A stretch of 64,000 nt of DNA from Bacillus sp. FJAT-22090 (lineage in GTDB: Bacteria; Bacillota; Bacilli; Bacillales_A; Planococcaceae). Shown here one piece after another: positions 44,320 through 55,265 of the stretch. How positions within the stretch are numbered: position 1 is the stretch's first letter; every line of letters starts with the position of its first letter. The notes below the pieces were generated by a model that was not told the DNA's origin, ran no database searches, and saw nothing but the letters and a program-made list of their open reading frames with translations. Where the stretch lies: NCBI RefSeq assembly GCF_001278755.1, contig NZ_CP012601.1, forward strand, positions 1,736,001 to 1,800,000. The letters are read 5' to 3'. Position numbers and translations under genes: made by a program.

Positions 44320-45240
44320 TTAATCTCCTTTTTCCGTTGAAAACATTTTCTCCGGTTTCATCATACCATTTTTTGTTGGATGCTTTACATAAACTGCTCT
44401 AGGTACCGAATTTTGCGTATATACAATTTTTTCATCTTTTTCAAGGAGTGAATGTGCTTTAATCACCTGTCCATTTTCTATACTTTTTTCTACTTCTGCT
44501 GTAATCTCAATACTTGGCCAACTTTGCAAAGCATATTTTATCGGAAACATAAAATCATCTAATCTCTCGTCATCCTTAGCAATTTCTACCTCTGATAATG
44601 TTAGACATTGCTCTTTTGTAAAGCTCCCTGAAGCAGTCCGAACTAAAGAAGACATATGTGCAGGGTACCCTAATAGCTCACCAATTTGCACCGCAAGCGT
44701 CCTAATATACGTACCTTTACTGCAACCTATTTCTATTGAAAAGGAAACATTTTTACCGTTGAAATCCTTTGTTTCATCTAATAGATTTAATTGGTAAATG
44801 GAAACTTTTCTACTTGGACGTTCGACTTCTTTTCCTTCTCTTGCATACTCATATAACTTTTTTCCATTTACTTTTACTGCTGAATACATGGGTGGGGTTT
44901 GAACAATTTCACCTGTCAATTGATCCAGAACGTGTAAAATTTGTTCACGAGTAAAATGTTTATTGGTTTGATCGTGGTGAACAATTTCACCATCGGCATC
45001 CTCAGTTGTAGTAGAAGCTCCAATACTGACTGTAGCAATATAAGTTTTTCCTTGCTCCATAATATATTCAGAAACTTTAGTAGCCTGACCTAGACAAATT
45101 GGTAATACACCTTCGACACTTGGATCAAGCGTACCTGTGTGTCCAATTCTTTTCATTTTTAATATTTTTCGCAGTTTAAATACACAATCATGGGAAGTCA
45201 TCCCCTTTTCCTTCCATAACGGAAGTATACCTTCATACAT
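44320..45240 (-). CDS. truB: tRNA pseudouridine-55 synthase
   Basis: A 306-residue enzyme that makes pseudouridine 55 in the T loop of tRNAs. The catalytic aspartate is D39 in GHTGTLDPSVEG. KGTYIRTLA, another family motif, lies near residue 175, and the C-terminal part carries a PUA-like end. It is followed without a gap by ribF and separated from rbfA by a terminator, so truB-ribF form their own unit. The ATG at 45240 has GAGGTG upstream. Confidence 0.97.
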   Translation of the reverse strand: MYEGILPLWKEKGMTSHDCVFKLRKILKMKRIGHTGTLDPSVEGVLPICLGQATKVSEYIMEQGKTYIATVSIGASTTTEDADGEIVHHDQTNKHFTREQILHVLDQLTGEIVQTPPMYSAVKVNGKKLYEYAREGKEVERPSRKVSIYQLNLLDETKDFNGKNVSFSIEIGCSKGTYIRTLAVQIGELLGYPAHMSSLVRTASGSFTKEQCLTLSEVEIAKDDERLDDFMFPIKYALQSWPSIEITAEVEKSIENGQVIKAHSLLEKDEKIVYTQNSVPRAVYVKHPTKNGMMKPEKMFSTEKGD

Positions 45241-45269
45241 CTTTTCACCTCTTATAACAATAATTTACA

Positions 45270-45303
45270 ACAAAAAAGTCTGCTTGTTATAGTAAGCAGA
45301 CTT
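45270..45303 (-). terminator. Terminator of the nusA-infB operon
   Basis: A perfect AAGTCTGCTT/AAGCAGACTT stem and a TTTTTTG tail on the minus strand follow rbfA. Confidence 0.93.
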
Positions 45304-45313
45304 CTCTTGTTTT

Positions 45314-45664
45314 TTATTCTTCTGATGATTTGTTAATTTCTCGTAATAAATCATCAATACGATTTCCATAAGCTGCAGATTCATCAAATTTAAATAGTAG
45401 CTCTGGCGTAATTCGAAGTCTTATTCTATGTCCAATTTCGGAGCGAATAAATCCTTTTGCTTTTTCTAAAGCTTTTAAAGTATCATCACGTTTTGTTTCT
45501 CCGCCAAGAACAGTTAAATAAATTGTCGCTTGTTGAAGATCTCCCGTAACTTCTACATCCGTTACAGTAACAAAACCGATACGAGGATCTTTAAGTTTTC
45601 GGACAATAATTTCGCCTAACTCTTTTTTCATTTGTTCAGCAACTCGGTTTGCGCGCATAGACAT
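45314..45664 (-). CDS. rbfA: Ribosome-binding factor A
   Basis: A 116-residue KH-fold protein that helps mature the 30S subunit. The family pattern [31 protein letters not shown] opens the protein and the C-terminal half has [13 protein letters not shown]. It is the last gene of the rimP-nusA-infB operon, 23 bases after ylxP, and a strong terminator follows. Confidence 0.97.
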   Translation of the reverse strand: MSMRANRVAEQMKKELGEIIVRKLKDPRIGFVTVTDVEVTGDLQQATIYLTVLGGETKRDDTLKALEKAKGFIRSEIGHRIRLRITPELLFKFDESAAYGNRIDDLLREINKSSEE

Positions 45665-45687
45665 GATCGCTACACCTCATATTCTGA

Positions 45688-45966
45688 TTATAAATATTCT
45701 TTTCTTAATTCAATACGTTCCCACTCAGGGTTAGAATCAAGATAGCGGATGGCATGCATTAGTTCACGCTCTGCTGCTACTTTATCTGAGGCAACAGTCA
45801 CTATACCAATACATGTTCTCTGCCATACATCCTGATGATCCAACTCTCCAATAGAAACATTAAATTTTTGTTTTGTTCTTGTGAGCATTCGTTGAAGAAC
45901 AGCTCTTTTTTCTTTTAAGGAATGTGCAGTAGAAATGATGTATTCACACTCTGCATATACAATCAT
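45688..45966 (-). CDS. ylxP: YlxP, DUF503 family protein
   Basis: A 92-residue DUF503 protein of unknown biochemical role, conserved between infB and rbfA in Firmicutes. The sequence has AECEYIISTAHSLKEKRAVL and IGELDHQDVWQRTCIGIV, typical of the family. Its ATG shares a base with the infB stop codon (45966), so it is translationally coupled to infB. A role in ribosome assembly is suggested only by its place. Confidence 0.9.
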   Translation of the reverse strand: MIVYAECEYIISTAHSLKEKRAVLQRMLTRTKQKFNVSIGELDHQDVWQRTCIGIVTVASDKVAAERELMHAIRYLDSNPEWERIELRKEYL

Positions 45967-48329
45967 TATCGTTTAATCTCTTCCATGATAAATGCTTCAA
46001 TAATGTCGTTTTCTTTAATATCATTAAAGTTTTTAATCGTTATACCACATTCATAGCCTTTTGCAACTTCTTTTGCATCGTCTTTGAAACGTTTTAACGT
46101 ATCTAATTCACCCTCAAAGATAACGATAGAATCACGGATAATACGAACACCGCTATCTCTTGAAATTTTACCTTCCGTTACGTAAGACCCTGCAATTGTT
46201 CCTACTTTAGAAACCTTGAACGTTTCACGTACTTCTGCTTGACCAATAATTTTTTCTTGGAATTCAGGATCTAAAAGTCCTTTCATAGCAGACTCAATCT
46301 CTTCAATTACTTTATAAATAACTCGGTGTAAACGAATATCTACGCCTTCTTGGTCTGCTGCTCGTTTTGCATTCACATCAGGACGAACATTAAACCCAAT
46401 AACGATAGCATTAGAAGCAGCTGCTAATGTTACATCCGACTCAGTAATCGCTCCTGCCCCAGTGTGAATGATTCGAACATTTACACCTGCTACTTCAATT
46501 TTCATCAAGGAAGCAGCCATTGCCTCTACAGTACCTTGAACGTCTGCTTTAACAATAATGTTTAATTCTTTCATTTCCCCTTGTTTCATTTGATCAAACA
46601 AATTATCTAATGTTACACGGGTTTTTTCAGAACGTTGGTTAACTTGAGCTTGTGATGCACGAGTTTCCCCTACTTGACGAGCAGTTTTTTCATCTTCAAA
46701 TACGACGAATCTATCCCCTGCTTGTGGTACTTCATTTAATCCAGTGATTTCCACTGGCGTTGATGGGCCAGCTTCTTTTACACGACGTCCTAAATCATTA
46801 ACCATAGCACGAACACGCCCATATGCATGACCTACTACAATTGGGTCACCTATTCGTAAAGTTCCATCTTGAACTAATAATGTTGCAACTGAACCTCTAC
46901 CTTTATCTAGCTGTGCTTCGATAACTGTACCAAGTGCTAGGCGTTTTGGATTTGCTTTTAATTCTGCTACTTCTGAAACAAGTAATACCATTTCAAGAAG
47001 GTTGTCGATACCTTCCCCTTTTAAAGCAGAAATTGGTACGAAAATTGTTTCTCCACCCCATGCTTCTGGTACTAATCCATGCTCAGTTAACTCTTGCATT
47101 ACACGGTCAGGATTAGCTGATGGTTTATCCATTTTGTTTACAGCAACAATAATTGGTACTTCGGCTGCTTTTGCATGATTAATCGCTTCGACTGTTTGAG
47201 GCATTACACCATCATCAGCAGCAACTACAAGAATGGTAATATCAGTCACTTTAGCACCACGAGCACGCATTGTTGTAAAGGCTGCATGTCCAGGGGTATC
47301 AAGGAACGTGATCTTTTTGCCATTATCAACGATTTGATATGCTCCAATATGTTGAGTAATTCCACCTGCTTCACCAGCAGTAACCTTTGTATGACGAATG
47401 GAATCAAGTAAAGTTGTTTTACCGTGATCAACGTGTCCCATGATTGTAACTACTGGAGGACGTTCCTTCAGATTAGCTTCATCATCTTCTGTTGATTCGA
47501 AATGCACTTCTAAATCAGTGATATCGATTTTGATTTCTTCTTCCACTTCTACACCATAGTCTGCACATATTAATTCAATAGCATCCTTGTCAAGTTCCTG
47601 GTTAATTGTTGCCATTACTCCAAGTAAAAACAGTTTTTTAATAATTTCAGATGGTTCACGACCTAATTTTTTCGCTAGCTCTGTTACTGTTAATGACTCA
47701 GTGAATGTAATTTTTTCAGGGAGTTCTCTTTCTTTTCTTGGTACTGGTGGTTGAACAGGAGTAGTAGGTCCTTTTCTTCTCTTTTGAAATTTTTGACCTG
47801 GTCGATTTTGTCCACCTGGTCTGTTTTGCCCTCCTGGACGATTATTATTGAAAGGTTTTTTATCTTTCGAATAATTGTTTGATCCTTGGGAAGTATTTCC
47901 TTGGGAAGATTGTCCTTGGTTAGAAGGTCTAGCTTGCCCTTGGTTTGATGGTCTTGATTGACCTTGATTTGATGGTCTTGCTTGACCTTGATTCGAAGGT
48001 CTAGAACCTTGGTTTGAAGGCTTTGATTGACCTTGCCCTGTTGGTTTTGATTGTCCTTCATTTGATGGTCTTGATTGTCCTTGATTTGATGGACGATTGT
48101 TTTGTCCTACTTGTTGTGATTTTGTAGAAGTCTGTGGTGTTGATTGAGCAGTGTTTTTAGTAGTTTCTGTTGATTTTTTGTAAACACTATCTAATTTTTT
48201 TACAGCGTCTCCTTCAAGCATTGACATATGGTTAGCTACTTGTATATTAAGCTTTCCTAATTGCTCGATAACTTCTTTACTAGATTTTTCTATTTGTTTC
48301 GCGTACTCATGAACTCTGATTTTAGTCAT
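45966..48329 (-). CDS. infB: Translation initiation factor IF-2
   Basis: A 787-residue GTPase that brings initiator tRNA to the 30S subunit. The IF2 N-domain opens at [11 protein letters not shown] repeat-rich linker (residues 79-141) of Arg/Lys-Pro-Ser-Asn-Gln-Gly-Gln units comes next, then Gly/Asn/Arg-rich NRPGGQ units, a second N-domain (about 205-265) and the G domain with GHVDHGKTT (298-306), DTPGHAAF and NKMDKP. The ATG at 48329 follows GGGGGTGAG; an upstream in-frame start has no site. It comes four bases after ylxQ and is coupled to ylxP. Confidence 0.97.
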   Translation of the reverse strand: MTKIRVHEYAKQIEKSSKEVIEQLGKLNIQVANHMSMLEGDAVKKLDSVYKKSTETTKNTAQSTPQTSTKSQQVGQNNRPSNQGQSRPSNEGQSKPTGQGQSKPSNQGSRPSNQGQARPSNQGQSRPSNQGQARPSNQGQSSQGNTSQGSNNYSKDKKPFNNNRPGGQNRPGGQNRPGQKFQKRRKGPTTPVQPPVPRKERELPEKITFTESLTVTELAKKLGREPSEIIKKLFLLGVMATINQELDKDAIELICADYGVEVEEEIKIDITDLEVHFESTEDDEANLKERPPVVTIMGHVDHGKTTLLDSIRHTKVTAGEAGGITQHIGAYQIVDNGKKITFLDTPGHAAFTTMRARGAKVTDITILVVAADDGVMPQTVEAINHAKAAEVPIIVAVNKMDKPSANPDRVMQELTEHGLVPEAWGGETIFVPISALKGEGIDNLLEMVLLVSEVAELKANPKRLALGTVIEAQLDKGRGSVATLLVQDGTLRIGDPIVVGHAYGRVRAMVNDLGRRVKEAGPSTPVEITGLNEVPQAGDRFVVFEDEKTARQVGETRASQAQVNQRSEKTRVTLDNLFDQMKQGEMKELNIIVKADVQGTVEAMAASLMKIEVAGVNVRIIHTGAGAITESDVTLAAASNAIVIGFNVRPDVNAKRAADQEGVDIRLHRVIYKVIEEIESAMKGLLDPEFQEKIIGQAEVRETFKVSKVGTIAGSYVTEGKISRDSGVRIIRDSIVIFEGELDTLKRFKDDAKEVAKGYECGITIKNFNDIKENDIIEAFIMEEIKR
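47907..48095 (-). repeat. 24-bp-period coding repeat in infB linker
   Basis: About eight imperfect copies of a 24-base unit encode (R/K)PSNQGQ(S/A). One copy is shortened by three bases (KPSNQGS). Because the unit is a multiple of three, copy number can change without a frameshift. The encoded linker is disordered. A long frame in another register across this DNA is a by-product of the repeats. Confidence 0.9.
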
Positions 48330-48333
48330 TAGC

Positions 48334-48654
48334 TCACCCCCGGTTATATTCGTTGAGAAGGCCGGACAGTTTTTTGGCGAAACCGTCATCCATAATGGCT
48401 ATTGCCACTCTGGCCTCTTTTCCCGTCGCATGTCCGAGATCGTGCCGGTCTCCAAAGACATGCAGCTCAACGTTAAAAGATGCACATTTATCATTAATTT
48501 TTTTTGCAGTATTTTGAGAAGCATCTGAAGCCAGTAAGACTAGCTTCGCTTTTTTGCTTCTTATTTCTTTTACTACTAATTCTTCTCCAGAAATAGTTTT
48601 TCTCGCTCTTGTTGCAAGTCCTAATAATTGTGTTATTTGTTGCTCTACTGTCAT
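48334..48654 (-). CDS. ylxQ: YlxQ, L7Ae-type RNA-binding protein
   Basis: A 106-residue protein of the L7Ae/L30e/S12e family, which binds kink-turn RNA. Family features are [18 protein letters not shown] near the start and [19 protein letters not shown]. It overlaps the ylxR stop by four bases and precedes infB by four bases. Its role in Bacillales is not settled. Its last third is more charged than usual. Confidence 0.92.
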   Translation of the reverse strand: MTVEQQITQLLGLATRARKTISGEELVVKEIRSKKAKLVLLASDASQNTAKKINDKCASFNVELHVFGDRHDLGHATGKEARVAIAIMDDGFAKKLSGLLNEYNRG

Positions 48655-48929
48655 TTTAATTTTTCTCTTTCAATTATGACGATTAACTCATCATAAATTT
48701 CATTTGGTATAGGTGCTTCTAAATGATTACCTAAGGAGTTTTTCTTTTTAGCTTGATTTACCGCTTCAATCGTTTTTGAAACGTATGCGCCTCTTCCTGA
48801 CTTTTTACCAGTCGGATCGACAGAAACTTCTCCTTCTTTTGATCGGACGATGCGAATCATCTCTTTTTTAGGATACATTTCTCCTGTAGCAACACATTTG
48901 CGCAATGGAATTTTCTTTTGAACTGCCAT
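48651..48929 (-). CDS. ylxR: YlxR (RnpM), DUF448 RNA-binding protein
   Basis: A 92-residue YlxR-family protein. It has RKCVATGEMYPKKEMIRIVR, with the family's Cys and basic residues, and the hallmark GRGAYVS. In B. subtilis it has been reported to bind the RNA of RNase P and modulate it (named RnpM). It lies between nusA and ylxQ in the standard order, 19 bases after nusA. Confidence 0.93.
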   Translation of the reverse strand: MAVQKKIPLRKCVATGEMYPKKEMIRIVRSKEGEVSVDPTGKKSGRGAYVSKTIEAVNQAKKKNSLGNHLEAPIPNEIYDELIVIIEREKLK

Positions 48930-48948
48930 CCAAACTCACCATCCTTGC

Positions 48949-50079
48949 TTACTCTTCGTCTTTATAGAAGTCAAAGTCATCCATTTCATCGTCTAGGGTT
49001 TCTAAAATAACCTCAGGAGAATTCTCATTCGGATAAATACCTAATTCTCTTGCGTCCGTTTCACTTTTAATATCAATTTTCCAACCAGTTAGTTTTGCAG
49101 CTAGACGTGCATTTTGCCCTCTTTTACCAATAGCAAGAGAAAGTTGATAATCAGGTACAACAACAGTTGTAGATTTTTCTTCCTCATTTACTTGTACATC
49201 TAACACTTTTGATGGACTAAGTGCATTTGCAACAAAAACAACTGGATCTTCTGACCATTCTACAATATCAATCTTTTCTCCGCTTAACTCGTTCACTATT
49301 GTTTGTACACGCGCACCCTTTGCACCAACACATGAACCAACTGGATCAATTTCATCATTGTGAGCAAATACAGAAATTTTAGAACGATCTCCTGCTTCAC
49401 GAGCAATCGATTTAATTTCTACAATTCCTTCAAATATCTCAGGTACTTCCATTTCAAATAAACGACGAAGTAAACCTGGATGCGTTCTAGATACAAATAC
49501 TTGTGGACCGCGAGTTGTGCGCTCTACTTTTGTAATATAAACTTTAATACGATCATGTGGACGATACGTTTCAGTTTGAATTTGCTCATTCACTGGTAAT
49601 ACAGCTTCCACTTTACCCAAGCCAACATAGATATTGCGTGCATCTAAGCGTTCAACGATACCATTGACAATATCATCTTCACGATCCACATATTCTTCAT
49701 AGATGAGACCACGTTCCGCTTCACGAACTCTTTGTGTTACAACTTGTTTAGCTGTTTGTGCTGCGATACGTCCAAAATTACGAGGTGTTACTTCTTCCTC
49801 TACTACATCCCCCACTATATAGTGTGGGTTAATAGCTCTTGCATCATCTAGAGAAATTTGTAAACGATCATCTTCTACTTCTTCTACTACATCTTTTCTT
49901 GAATACACAAGCATAGTACCTGTTGCTAAATTTATGTCTACACGAACATTTTGCGCTTGATTGAAATTTCTTTTATAAGCTGTCACTAATGCAGCTTCAA
50001 TTGCTTCTATTAATACATCTCTGGAAATTCCTTTTTGTTGTTCGAGCGCAGTTAGCGCATCTAATAAATCACTACTCAT
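48949..50079 (-). CDS. nusA: Transcription elongation/termination factor NusA
   Basis: A 376-residue factor that binds RNA polymerase and nascent RNA and promotes pausing and termination. In order: the N-terminal polymerase-binding domain (1-130), an S1 domain (about 135-200, [18 protein letters not shown]), and KH1 and KH2 (about 205-345, with [16 protein letters not shown] and [16 protein letters not shown]). The short acidic end ([14 protein letters not shown]) replaces the repeats of enterobacterial NusA. I start at the ATG at 50079, nine bases after GAGGAG. A GTG three codons earlier abuts that site. Confidence 0.97.
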   Translation of the reverse strand: MSSDLLDALTALEQQKGISRDVLIEAIEAALVTAYKRNFNQAQNVRVDINLATGTMLVYSRKDVVEEVEDDRLQISLDDARAINPHYIVGDVVEEEVTPRNFGRIAAQTAKQVVTQRVREAERGLIYEEYVDREDDIVNGIVERLDARNIYVGLGKVEAVLPVNEQIQTETYRPHDRIKVYITKVERTTRGPQVFVSRTHPGLLRRLFEMEVPEIFEGIVEIKSIAREAGDRSKISVFAHNDEIDPVGSCVGAKGARVQTIVNELSGEKIDIVEWSEDPVVFVANALSPSKVLDVQVNEEEKSTTVVVPDYQLSLAIGKRGQNARLAAKLTGWKIDIKSETDARELGIYPNENSPEVILETLDDEMDDFDFYKDEE

Positions 50080-50101
50080 AGCTATCACTCCTCAATATAC
50101 A

Positions 50102-50581
50102 TTATGCAGAGAAATCGATTGCTAAACGAGCAAGCGCAATTTTCTCTTTATCAATTTGAATTTTAACTCTTCTAGTTTTCACACGCACTTCAATTAAAGC
50201 ACCTTCATCATCTGAATAAGAAAGTAATGTCCCTTCAAATTCTTTTGCACCTTTTACAGGCTCATACGTTTTAATATAAACATATTTTCCGACAGCTTTT
50301 AGAAAATCTGCATCTTTTTTCAATGGACGTTCTGCACCTGGTGATGAGACTTCTAAAAAGTAGTTTTCTTTAATTGGATCCACGACATCCAATTTTTCAC
50401 TAAGCTTTTCACTAACTTGAGCACATTGCTCGATATCAATTCCACCAGCTGGTGTATCAATATATACTCGTAAAAACCAATCGCGACCTTCTTTGACATA
50501 TTCAATATCTACAAGCTCTAAGTTCAACTCCTGTAAAATCGGGGTTACAAGCTCTTCAATTTTACTTGTTATATTACTCAT
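50102..50581 (-). CDS. rimP: Ribosome maturation factor RimP
   Basis: A 159-residue protein for 30S maturation (YlxS). It has the N-terminal core [37 protein letters not shown], and the conserved [11 protein letters not shown], then an Sm-like C-terminal domain. It is the first gene of the nusA-infB operon. AGGAGG lies just before the ATG. The terminator of polC stands about 40 bases upstream, so the operon promoter must lie close to or overlap it; I see no clear one. Confidence 0.96.
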   Translation of the reverse strand: MSNITSKIEELVTPILQELNLELVDIEYVKEGRDWFLRVYIDTPAGGIDIEQCAQVSEKLSEKLDVVDPIKENYFLEVSSPGAERPLKKDADFLKAVGKYVYIKTYEPVKGAKEFEGTLLSYSDDEGALIEVRVKTRRVKIQIDKEKIALARLAIDFSA

Positions 50582-50616
50582 ACATACCTCCTATATAACA
50601 ATATTTTCTATATAAC

Positions 50617-50647
50617 AACAGAAAAGAGCGGGAAATCCCACTCTTTC
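50617..50647 (-). terminator. Terminator after polC
   Basis: AAGAGTGGGA/TCCCGCTCTT stem with TTTTCTGTTG following on the minus strand, between polC and rimP. Confidence 0.85.
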
Positions 50648-50769
50648 GTCACAGAACTATGAAACATTGGTAGTTTTATATTACCATACTACTCAAATTC
50701 ATGCAAATTGAGAACAAAAGTGGAAGCATTGAATCGGTGACTTTCAAAGGAAAATTAACCCGTTTCATT

Positions 50770-53700
50770 TTAAAACAAAGAAAGCTGGTTTGCATCTGGA
50801 AGTCCATCTAAACAACCCATTGCATCCATGTATTCAATAATTGTTTTGGAAACTTTACCTCTTTGTTGTAGATCCTCTTTAGACAAAAACTCTCCATCTT
50901 GTCTAGCTTTAACAATTTGGAATGCAACATTGGTTCCTAATCCTGGAATAGCATTAAATGGTGGTATAAGCGTATTTCCTTCAATTGTAAATTCACTTGC
51001 TTTTGATTTATATAAGTCCACTTTTTGCAAACGAATACCACGTTCTGACATTTCAAGTCCGATTTCAAGTACGGTTGCTAAACTCTTTTCTTTAGGAGAT
51101 GCATCCAAGCCTTTTCCATTTATTTCTTCTAATTTTGCTCGAATTGTTTGGGAACCATTAATCATGGATATCAAATCAAAATCAGAAGCACGAACAGTTA
51201 AATACGCCGCGTAATATAGTATGGGAAAATGCACTTTGAAATATGCAATACGCACTGCCATTAATACATATGCAGCCGCATGGGCTTTTGGGAACATGTA
51301 TTTTATCTTTTTACAAGATTCAATATACCAATTAGGAACTCCCTCTTTTTTCATCTCTGATTCAAACTCTGGAGTTAAGCCTTTCCCTTTACGAACCGAT
51401 TCCATTATTTTAAATGCTAACGAAGGTTCTAGACCTTGGTAAATTAAATAAACCATAATATCATCACGACAACCTATAACGTCCGAAAGCTGACAAGTTC
51501 CATCTTGAATCAGTTCCTGTGCATTTCCTAGCCATACATCTGTACCATGTGAGAGACCTGAAATTTGAACAAGCTCTGAGAAAGTAGACGGCTTCGTTTC
51601 TTCTAACATTTGTCGAACAAATCGAGTACCAAATTCGGGAATCCCGAGTGTACCAGTTTTACAATCTATTTGTTCTTGCGTAACTCCGAGAGTTTCAGTT
51701 CCGCTAAAGATTTTCATCACTTCAGGATCATCTGTAGGAATTGTTTTAGGATCAATTCCAGATAAATCTTGTAGCATACGAATAACAGTAGGATCGTCAT
51801 GTCCAAGAATATCAAGTTTTAATAAGTTATCATGAATGGAGTGAAAGTCAAAATGTGTTGTTTTCCATTCAGAATCCTGTGCATCTGCTGGGAACTGTAT
51901 AGGAGAAAAATCAAAAATATCCATATAATCAGGTACTACAATTATTCCCCCAGGATGTTGCCCTGTTGTACGTTTAACTCCCGTACATCCTTGTACTAAT
52001 CGATCCACTTCTGCTCCGCGTAAAGTCATATTATTATCATTTGTATACCCACGGACATATCCATACGCCGTTTTTTCAGCAACAGTACCAATAGTACCTG
52101 CTCTAAAAACATTATCTTCTCCAAATAATACTTTCGTATAATTATGTGCCTGTGGTTGATATTCTCCACTAAAATTTAAATCGATATCAGGAACTTTGTC
52201 TCCTTTAAAGCCAAGAAAAGTTTCGAAAGGAATGTCTTGTCCATCCTTTACATACGGAGTATCACATTTTTCACAGTTTTTGTTTGGCAAGTCAAATCCT
52301 GACCCTACTGAACCATCTTGGAAAAACTCAGAATGCTTACAGTTAGGACACACATAGTGTGGTGGTAATGGGTTCACTTCCGTTATCTCTGTAAGCGTTG
52401 CTACTAATGAGGAACCAACCGATCCTCGGGAACCAACTAGATAACCATCATCCAGCGATTTTTTAACTAGTTTATGTGAAATTAAATAAATAACCGCAAA
52501 TCCATGCCCAATAATAGAAGTTAATTCTTTTTCAATTCTTGCTTCCACAATTTCAGGTAGGTCTTCCCCATAGATTTCTCTACCTTTAGCATACGTAAGT
52601 GATCTAACTTCTTCATCTGCTCCTTCTATTTTAGGTGTATATAAGTCATCCTTAATAGGTTTTATATCTTCAATAGAATCGGCAATTTTTTGAGGATTGG
52701 TTACAACGATTTCTTTCGCTAGCTCTTCACCTAAAAATGAAAATGCATCTAGCATTTCATTTGTAGTACGAAAATGGACTTTAGGTAGCTCATGACGGTT
52801 TAGCGGATTTGCTCCACCTTGTGAGTTTACAAGTATTTTTCTAAAAATAGCATCATTTTCATTTAAATAATGGACATTACCTGTAGCAACAACCGGTAAA
52901 TTAAGTTTTTTCCCTAGCTTTATCATCTTTCGAATAATATCTTCTAAATTCCACTCATCTCTTACTAATTCTAATTCTAGTAAATGAGAATAAACTTCTT
53001 TCGGATGAATTTCTAAATAATCATAGAATTTTGCAATGTCTTCTACTTGCTCTAATGGTTTTTGCATTAGGCCCTCAAATACTTCTCCTCTATCACAACC
53101 GGAACCGATGATAAGTCCAGCACGGTGTTTTTGTAGAGTAGAACGAGTAATCCGAGGAACTCTGTAAAAAGTAGAGATGTGAGAAAGAGAGACTAATTTA
53201 AATAAGTTTTTCAGACCTTCATCATTCACCGCTAGAATTGTACAATGCGATGGTCTCGCTCTTTTGTAGGAATCCCCTTGACCGATGTGTTTGTTGAAAT
53301 CATCATGATACTGAATCTTTTTTTCTTCCGATTCCTTCAATAGATGCATAAGTAAATATCCAGTCGCTTCACAGTCAAATATAGCTCTATGCGCCTGAGT
53401 TAACTCTATATTAAATTTTTTAGCCAAGGATCCTAGTCTATGTGTTTTTAACTCTGGATGTAAGAATCTTGCTAGTTCTAATGTATCGATTACAGGATGA
53501 GTAAAGTGATCAATGCCACATTTACGATACCCTTCATATAAGAAGCCCATATCAAATGAGGCATTATGCGCTACTATTATTCCATTCCCTATAAATTCAT
53601 AAAAATCTCTAATAACATCTTCGATTTCCGGAGCATTCCTAACCATATCATCCGTAATTCCAGTAAGTTCGATTGTAGTAGCAGATAAAGGGTGATGTGG

Positions 53701-55089
53701 ATTAACAAATCGCTCAAACTTATCAATTATCTCACCGTTTTTCATTTTAACCGCAGCTAATTCGATGATTTTATCATAATTAGCTGACAAACCCGTAGTC
53801 TCCACATCAAATACAATATAAGTTGCATCTTCTAGCGCTATATGTTGTTCGTCATAAGCAATCGGAACGCCATCATGAACTAAATTAGCTTCTAAACCAT
53901 ATAAAATTTTAATCCCATTCTTTTTTCCCGCAGCATACGCTTCCGGAAAGGACTGAACATTCGCATGATCTGTAATTGCAATAGCTTTATGCCCCCATTT
54001 GGCGGCTTGAGATACTAACGCAGAAACGGATGAAACAGCATCCATTTGGCTCATAGGGGTATGTAAGTGCAATTCGACTCTTTTTTCTTGTGCCGTATCC
54101 AATCGCACAACAGGATTAATTTCAGACATATCTTGTGCCATAATGATTAAATCTCTTACGAAGGTATCGTTCTGAACTGATCCTCGAACTTTAATCCACA
54201 TGCCCTTTTTCAATCGTTCCATCATTTGAGCATCCTCTTTGTCACGAGAGAACATTTTTACTAGGATGGAATCGGTATAATCTGTCACTTTTGCTGTCAA
54301 CAGTGATCTTCCACTTCGTAACTCTTTTACTTCTACATCAAAAACAAATCCCTCGATCGTTACTCTGCGTTCCTCATCTTGAATCTGGCGAATATCCATG
54401 ATCGGTTCTTCCTTTTTAAGTGGAATTCCGAGCTGGAAGGGACCATCTGCCGCTCCATCTGCACCATTTTCCTGACGATCCTGCTCTCTTTTCTGTAAAT
54501 CAACTAGAGCTTTTTTTCCAAGTTCTTCTTCTTCTAATTTTCGCTGTTCTAAAAATGCTAACTGTGCCTCAGCTAATGCTTGAGTATCTTCTACTAATTT
54601 AAAGTCTATAGCCATTTTAGGAAATCCAAAGTTAACGTATGTTTCCGCTAATTGATCTACATATTTTCTTTTTAATGTACGTAGTTCAAGTTCTTGGCCA
54701 CAAGTAAGTTGGATCATTTGTCCGTTCCACTCTGGTTGTTGCTGAAGTAAACAATCTTTAAGAGGCGGTGCCATATCACTTAATTCTTTCATGACAACCA
54801 TCCAATAATCTTTAATCTGGGTATCTGAAACTATTGAATTTTCACTTTCAATTGTCAAATGAACACTTGCAATACCTGTAAATTTCTCTTCTAATCTTTG
54901 TCTGAAGATAGTAAAAATTTCTATCGGTAGAATAGCAGAACAATGAATGTGAAAATGCCATTGTCTTACTTTTTTATGTACAGTAAATCTAGAGATAGAT
55001 GCATTTTCAAAATGTTTAACGAAAGAATCTTCCGTTAAATCAAGCTGTTGTAACAATATGTGCATTCTTGCTATGCCATCTTGCATCAT
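50770..55089 (-). CDS. polC: DNA polymerase III PolC-type
   Basis: A 1439-residue replicative polymerase, close to the 1437 residues of B. subtilis PolC. In order: an N-terminal domain, an OB fold (about 240-330), and a PHP domain starting [10 protein letters not shown] at 341 that is interrupted by a DEDD 3'-5' exonuclease ([14 protein letters not shown] from about 427, later [10 protein letters not shown]). A zinc-binding region has [10 protein letters not shown] and CEKCDTPY. The polymerase palm has the [12 protein letters not shown] aspartates, and a helix-hairpin-helix lies near the C-terminus. The ATG at 55089 follows GGGAGGG. In B. subtilis proS precedes it; here it does not. Confidence 0.98.
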   Translation of the reverse strand: MMQDGIARMHILLQQLDLTEDSFVKHFENASISRFTVHKKVRQWHFHIHCSAILPIEIFTIFRQRLEEKFTGIASVHLTIESENSIVSDTQIKDYWMVVMKELSDMAPPLKDCLLQQQPEWNGQMIQLTCGQELELRTLKRKYVDQLAETYVNFGFPKMAIDFKLVEDTQALAEAQLAFLEQRKLEEEELGKKALVDLQKREQDRQENGADGAADGPFQLGIPLKKEEPIMDIRQIQDEERRVTIEGFVFDVEVKELRSGRSLLTAKVTDYTDSILVKMFSRDKEDAQMMERLKKGMWIKVRGSVQNDTFVRDLIIMAQDMSEINPVVRLDTAQEKRVELHLHTPMSQMDAVSSVSALVSQAAKWGHKAIAITDHANVQSFPEAYAAGKKNGIKILYGLEANLVHDGVPIAYDEQHIALEDATYIVFDVETTGLSANYDKIIELAAVKMKNGEIIDKFERFVNPHHPLSATTIELTGITDDMVRNAPEIEDVIRDFYEFIGNGIIVAHNASFDMGFLYEGYRKCGIDHFTHPVIDTLELARFLHPELKTHRLGSLAKKFNIELTQAHRAIFDCEATGYLLMHLLKESEEKKIQYHDDFNKHIGQGDSYKRARPSHCTILAVNDEGLKNLFKLVSLSHISTFYRVPRITRSTLQKHRAGLIIGSGCDRGEVFEGLMQKPLEQVEDIAKFYDYLEIHPKEVYSHLLELELVRDEWNLEDIIRKMIKLGKKLNLPVVATGNVHYLNENDAIFRKILVNSQGGANPLNRHELPKVHFRTTNEMLDAFSFLGEELAKEIVVTNPQKIADSIEDIKPIKDDLYTPKIEGADEEVRSLTYAKGREIYGEDLPEIVEARIEKELTSIIGHGFAVIYLISHKLVKKSLDDGYLVGSRGSVGSSLVATLTEITEVNPLPPHYVCPNCKHSEFFQDGSVGSGFDLPNKNCEKCDTPYVKDGQDIPFETFLGFKGDKVPDIDLNFSGEYQPQAHNYTKVLFGEDNVFRAGTIGTVAEKTAYGYVRGYTNDNNMTLRGAEVDRLVQGCTGVKRTTGQHPGGIIVVPDYMDIFDFSPIQFPADAQDSEWKTTHFDFHSIHDNLLKLDILGHDDPTVIRMLQDLSGIDPKTIPTDDPEVMKIFSGTETLGVTQEQIDCKTGTLGIPEFGTRFVRQMLEETKPSTFSELVQISGLSHGTDVWLGNAQELIQDGTCQLSDVIGCRDDIMVYLIYQGLEPSLAFKIMESVRKGKGLTPEFESEMKKEGVPNWYIESCKKIKYMFPKAHAAAYVLMAVRIAYFKVHFPILYYAAYLTVRASDFDLISMINGSQTIRAKLEEINGKGLDASPKEKSLATVLEIGLEMSERGIRLQKVDLYKSKASEFTIEGNTLIPPFNAIPGLGTNVAFQIVKARQDGEFLSKEDLQQRGKVSKTIIEYMDAMGCLDGLPDANQLSLF

Positions 55090-55171
55090 GTTGAATCCCT
55101 CCCTATCAAATCGCCTTGGAATAGTGTGACATCCACCCGAGGCTTAAAATATATCTAGCAGTTATCTGCCT

Positions 55172-55211
55172 AACAGAAAAAGAAAGGAAAGTTCAAATGA
55201 TCGAACTTTCC
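55172..55211 (-). terminator. Terminator after rseP
   Basis: GGAAAGTTC/GAACTTTCC with an eight-base loop and TTTCTTTTTCTG on the minus strand, between rseP and polC, where B. subtilis has proS. Confidence 0.9.
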
Positions 55212-55265
55212 CTTCTCAAAGATGTTAAATCAATTGGCCCATATGAAGCCGTCTAATAATAAAGC

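Noticed and set aside
47690-48061. 123-codon alternative frame in infB
   Set aside because: A by-product of the 24-bp coding repeats. The infB frame is certain.
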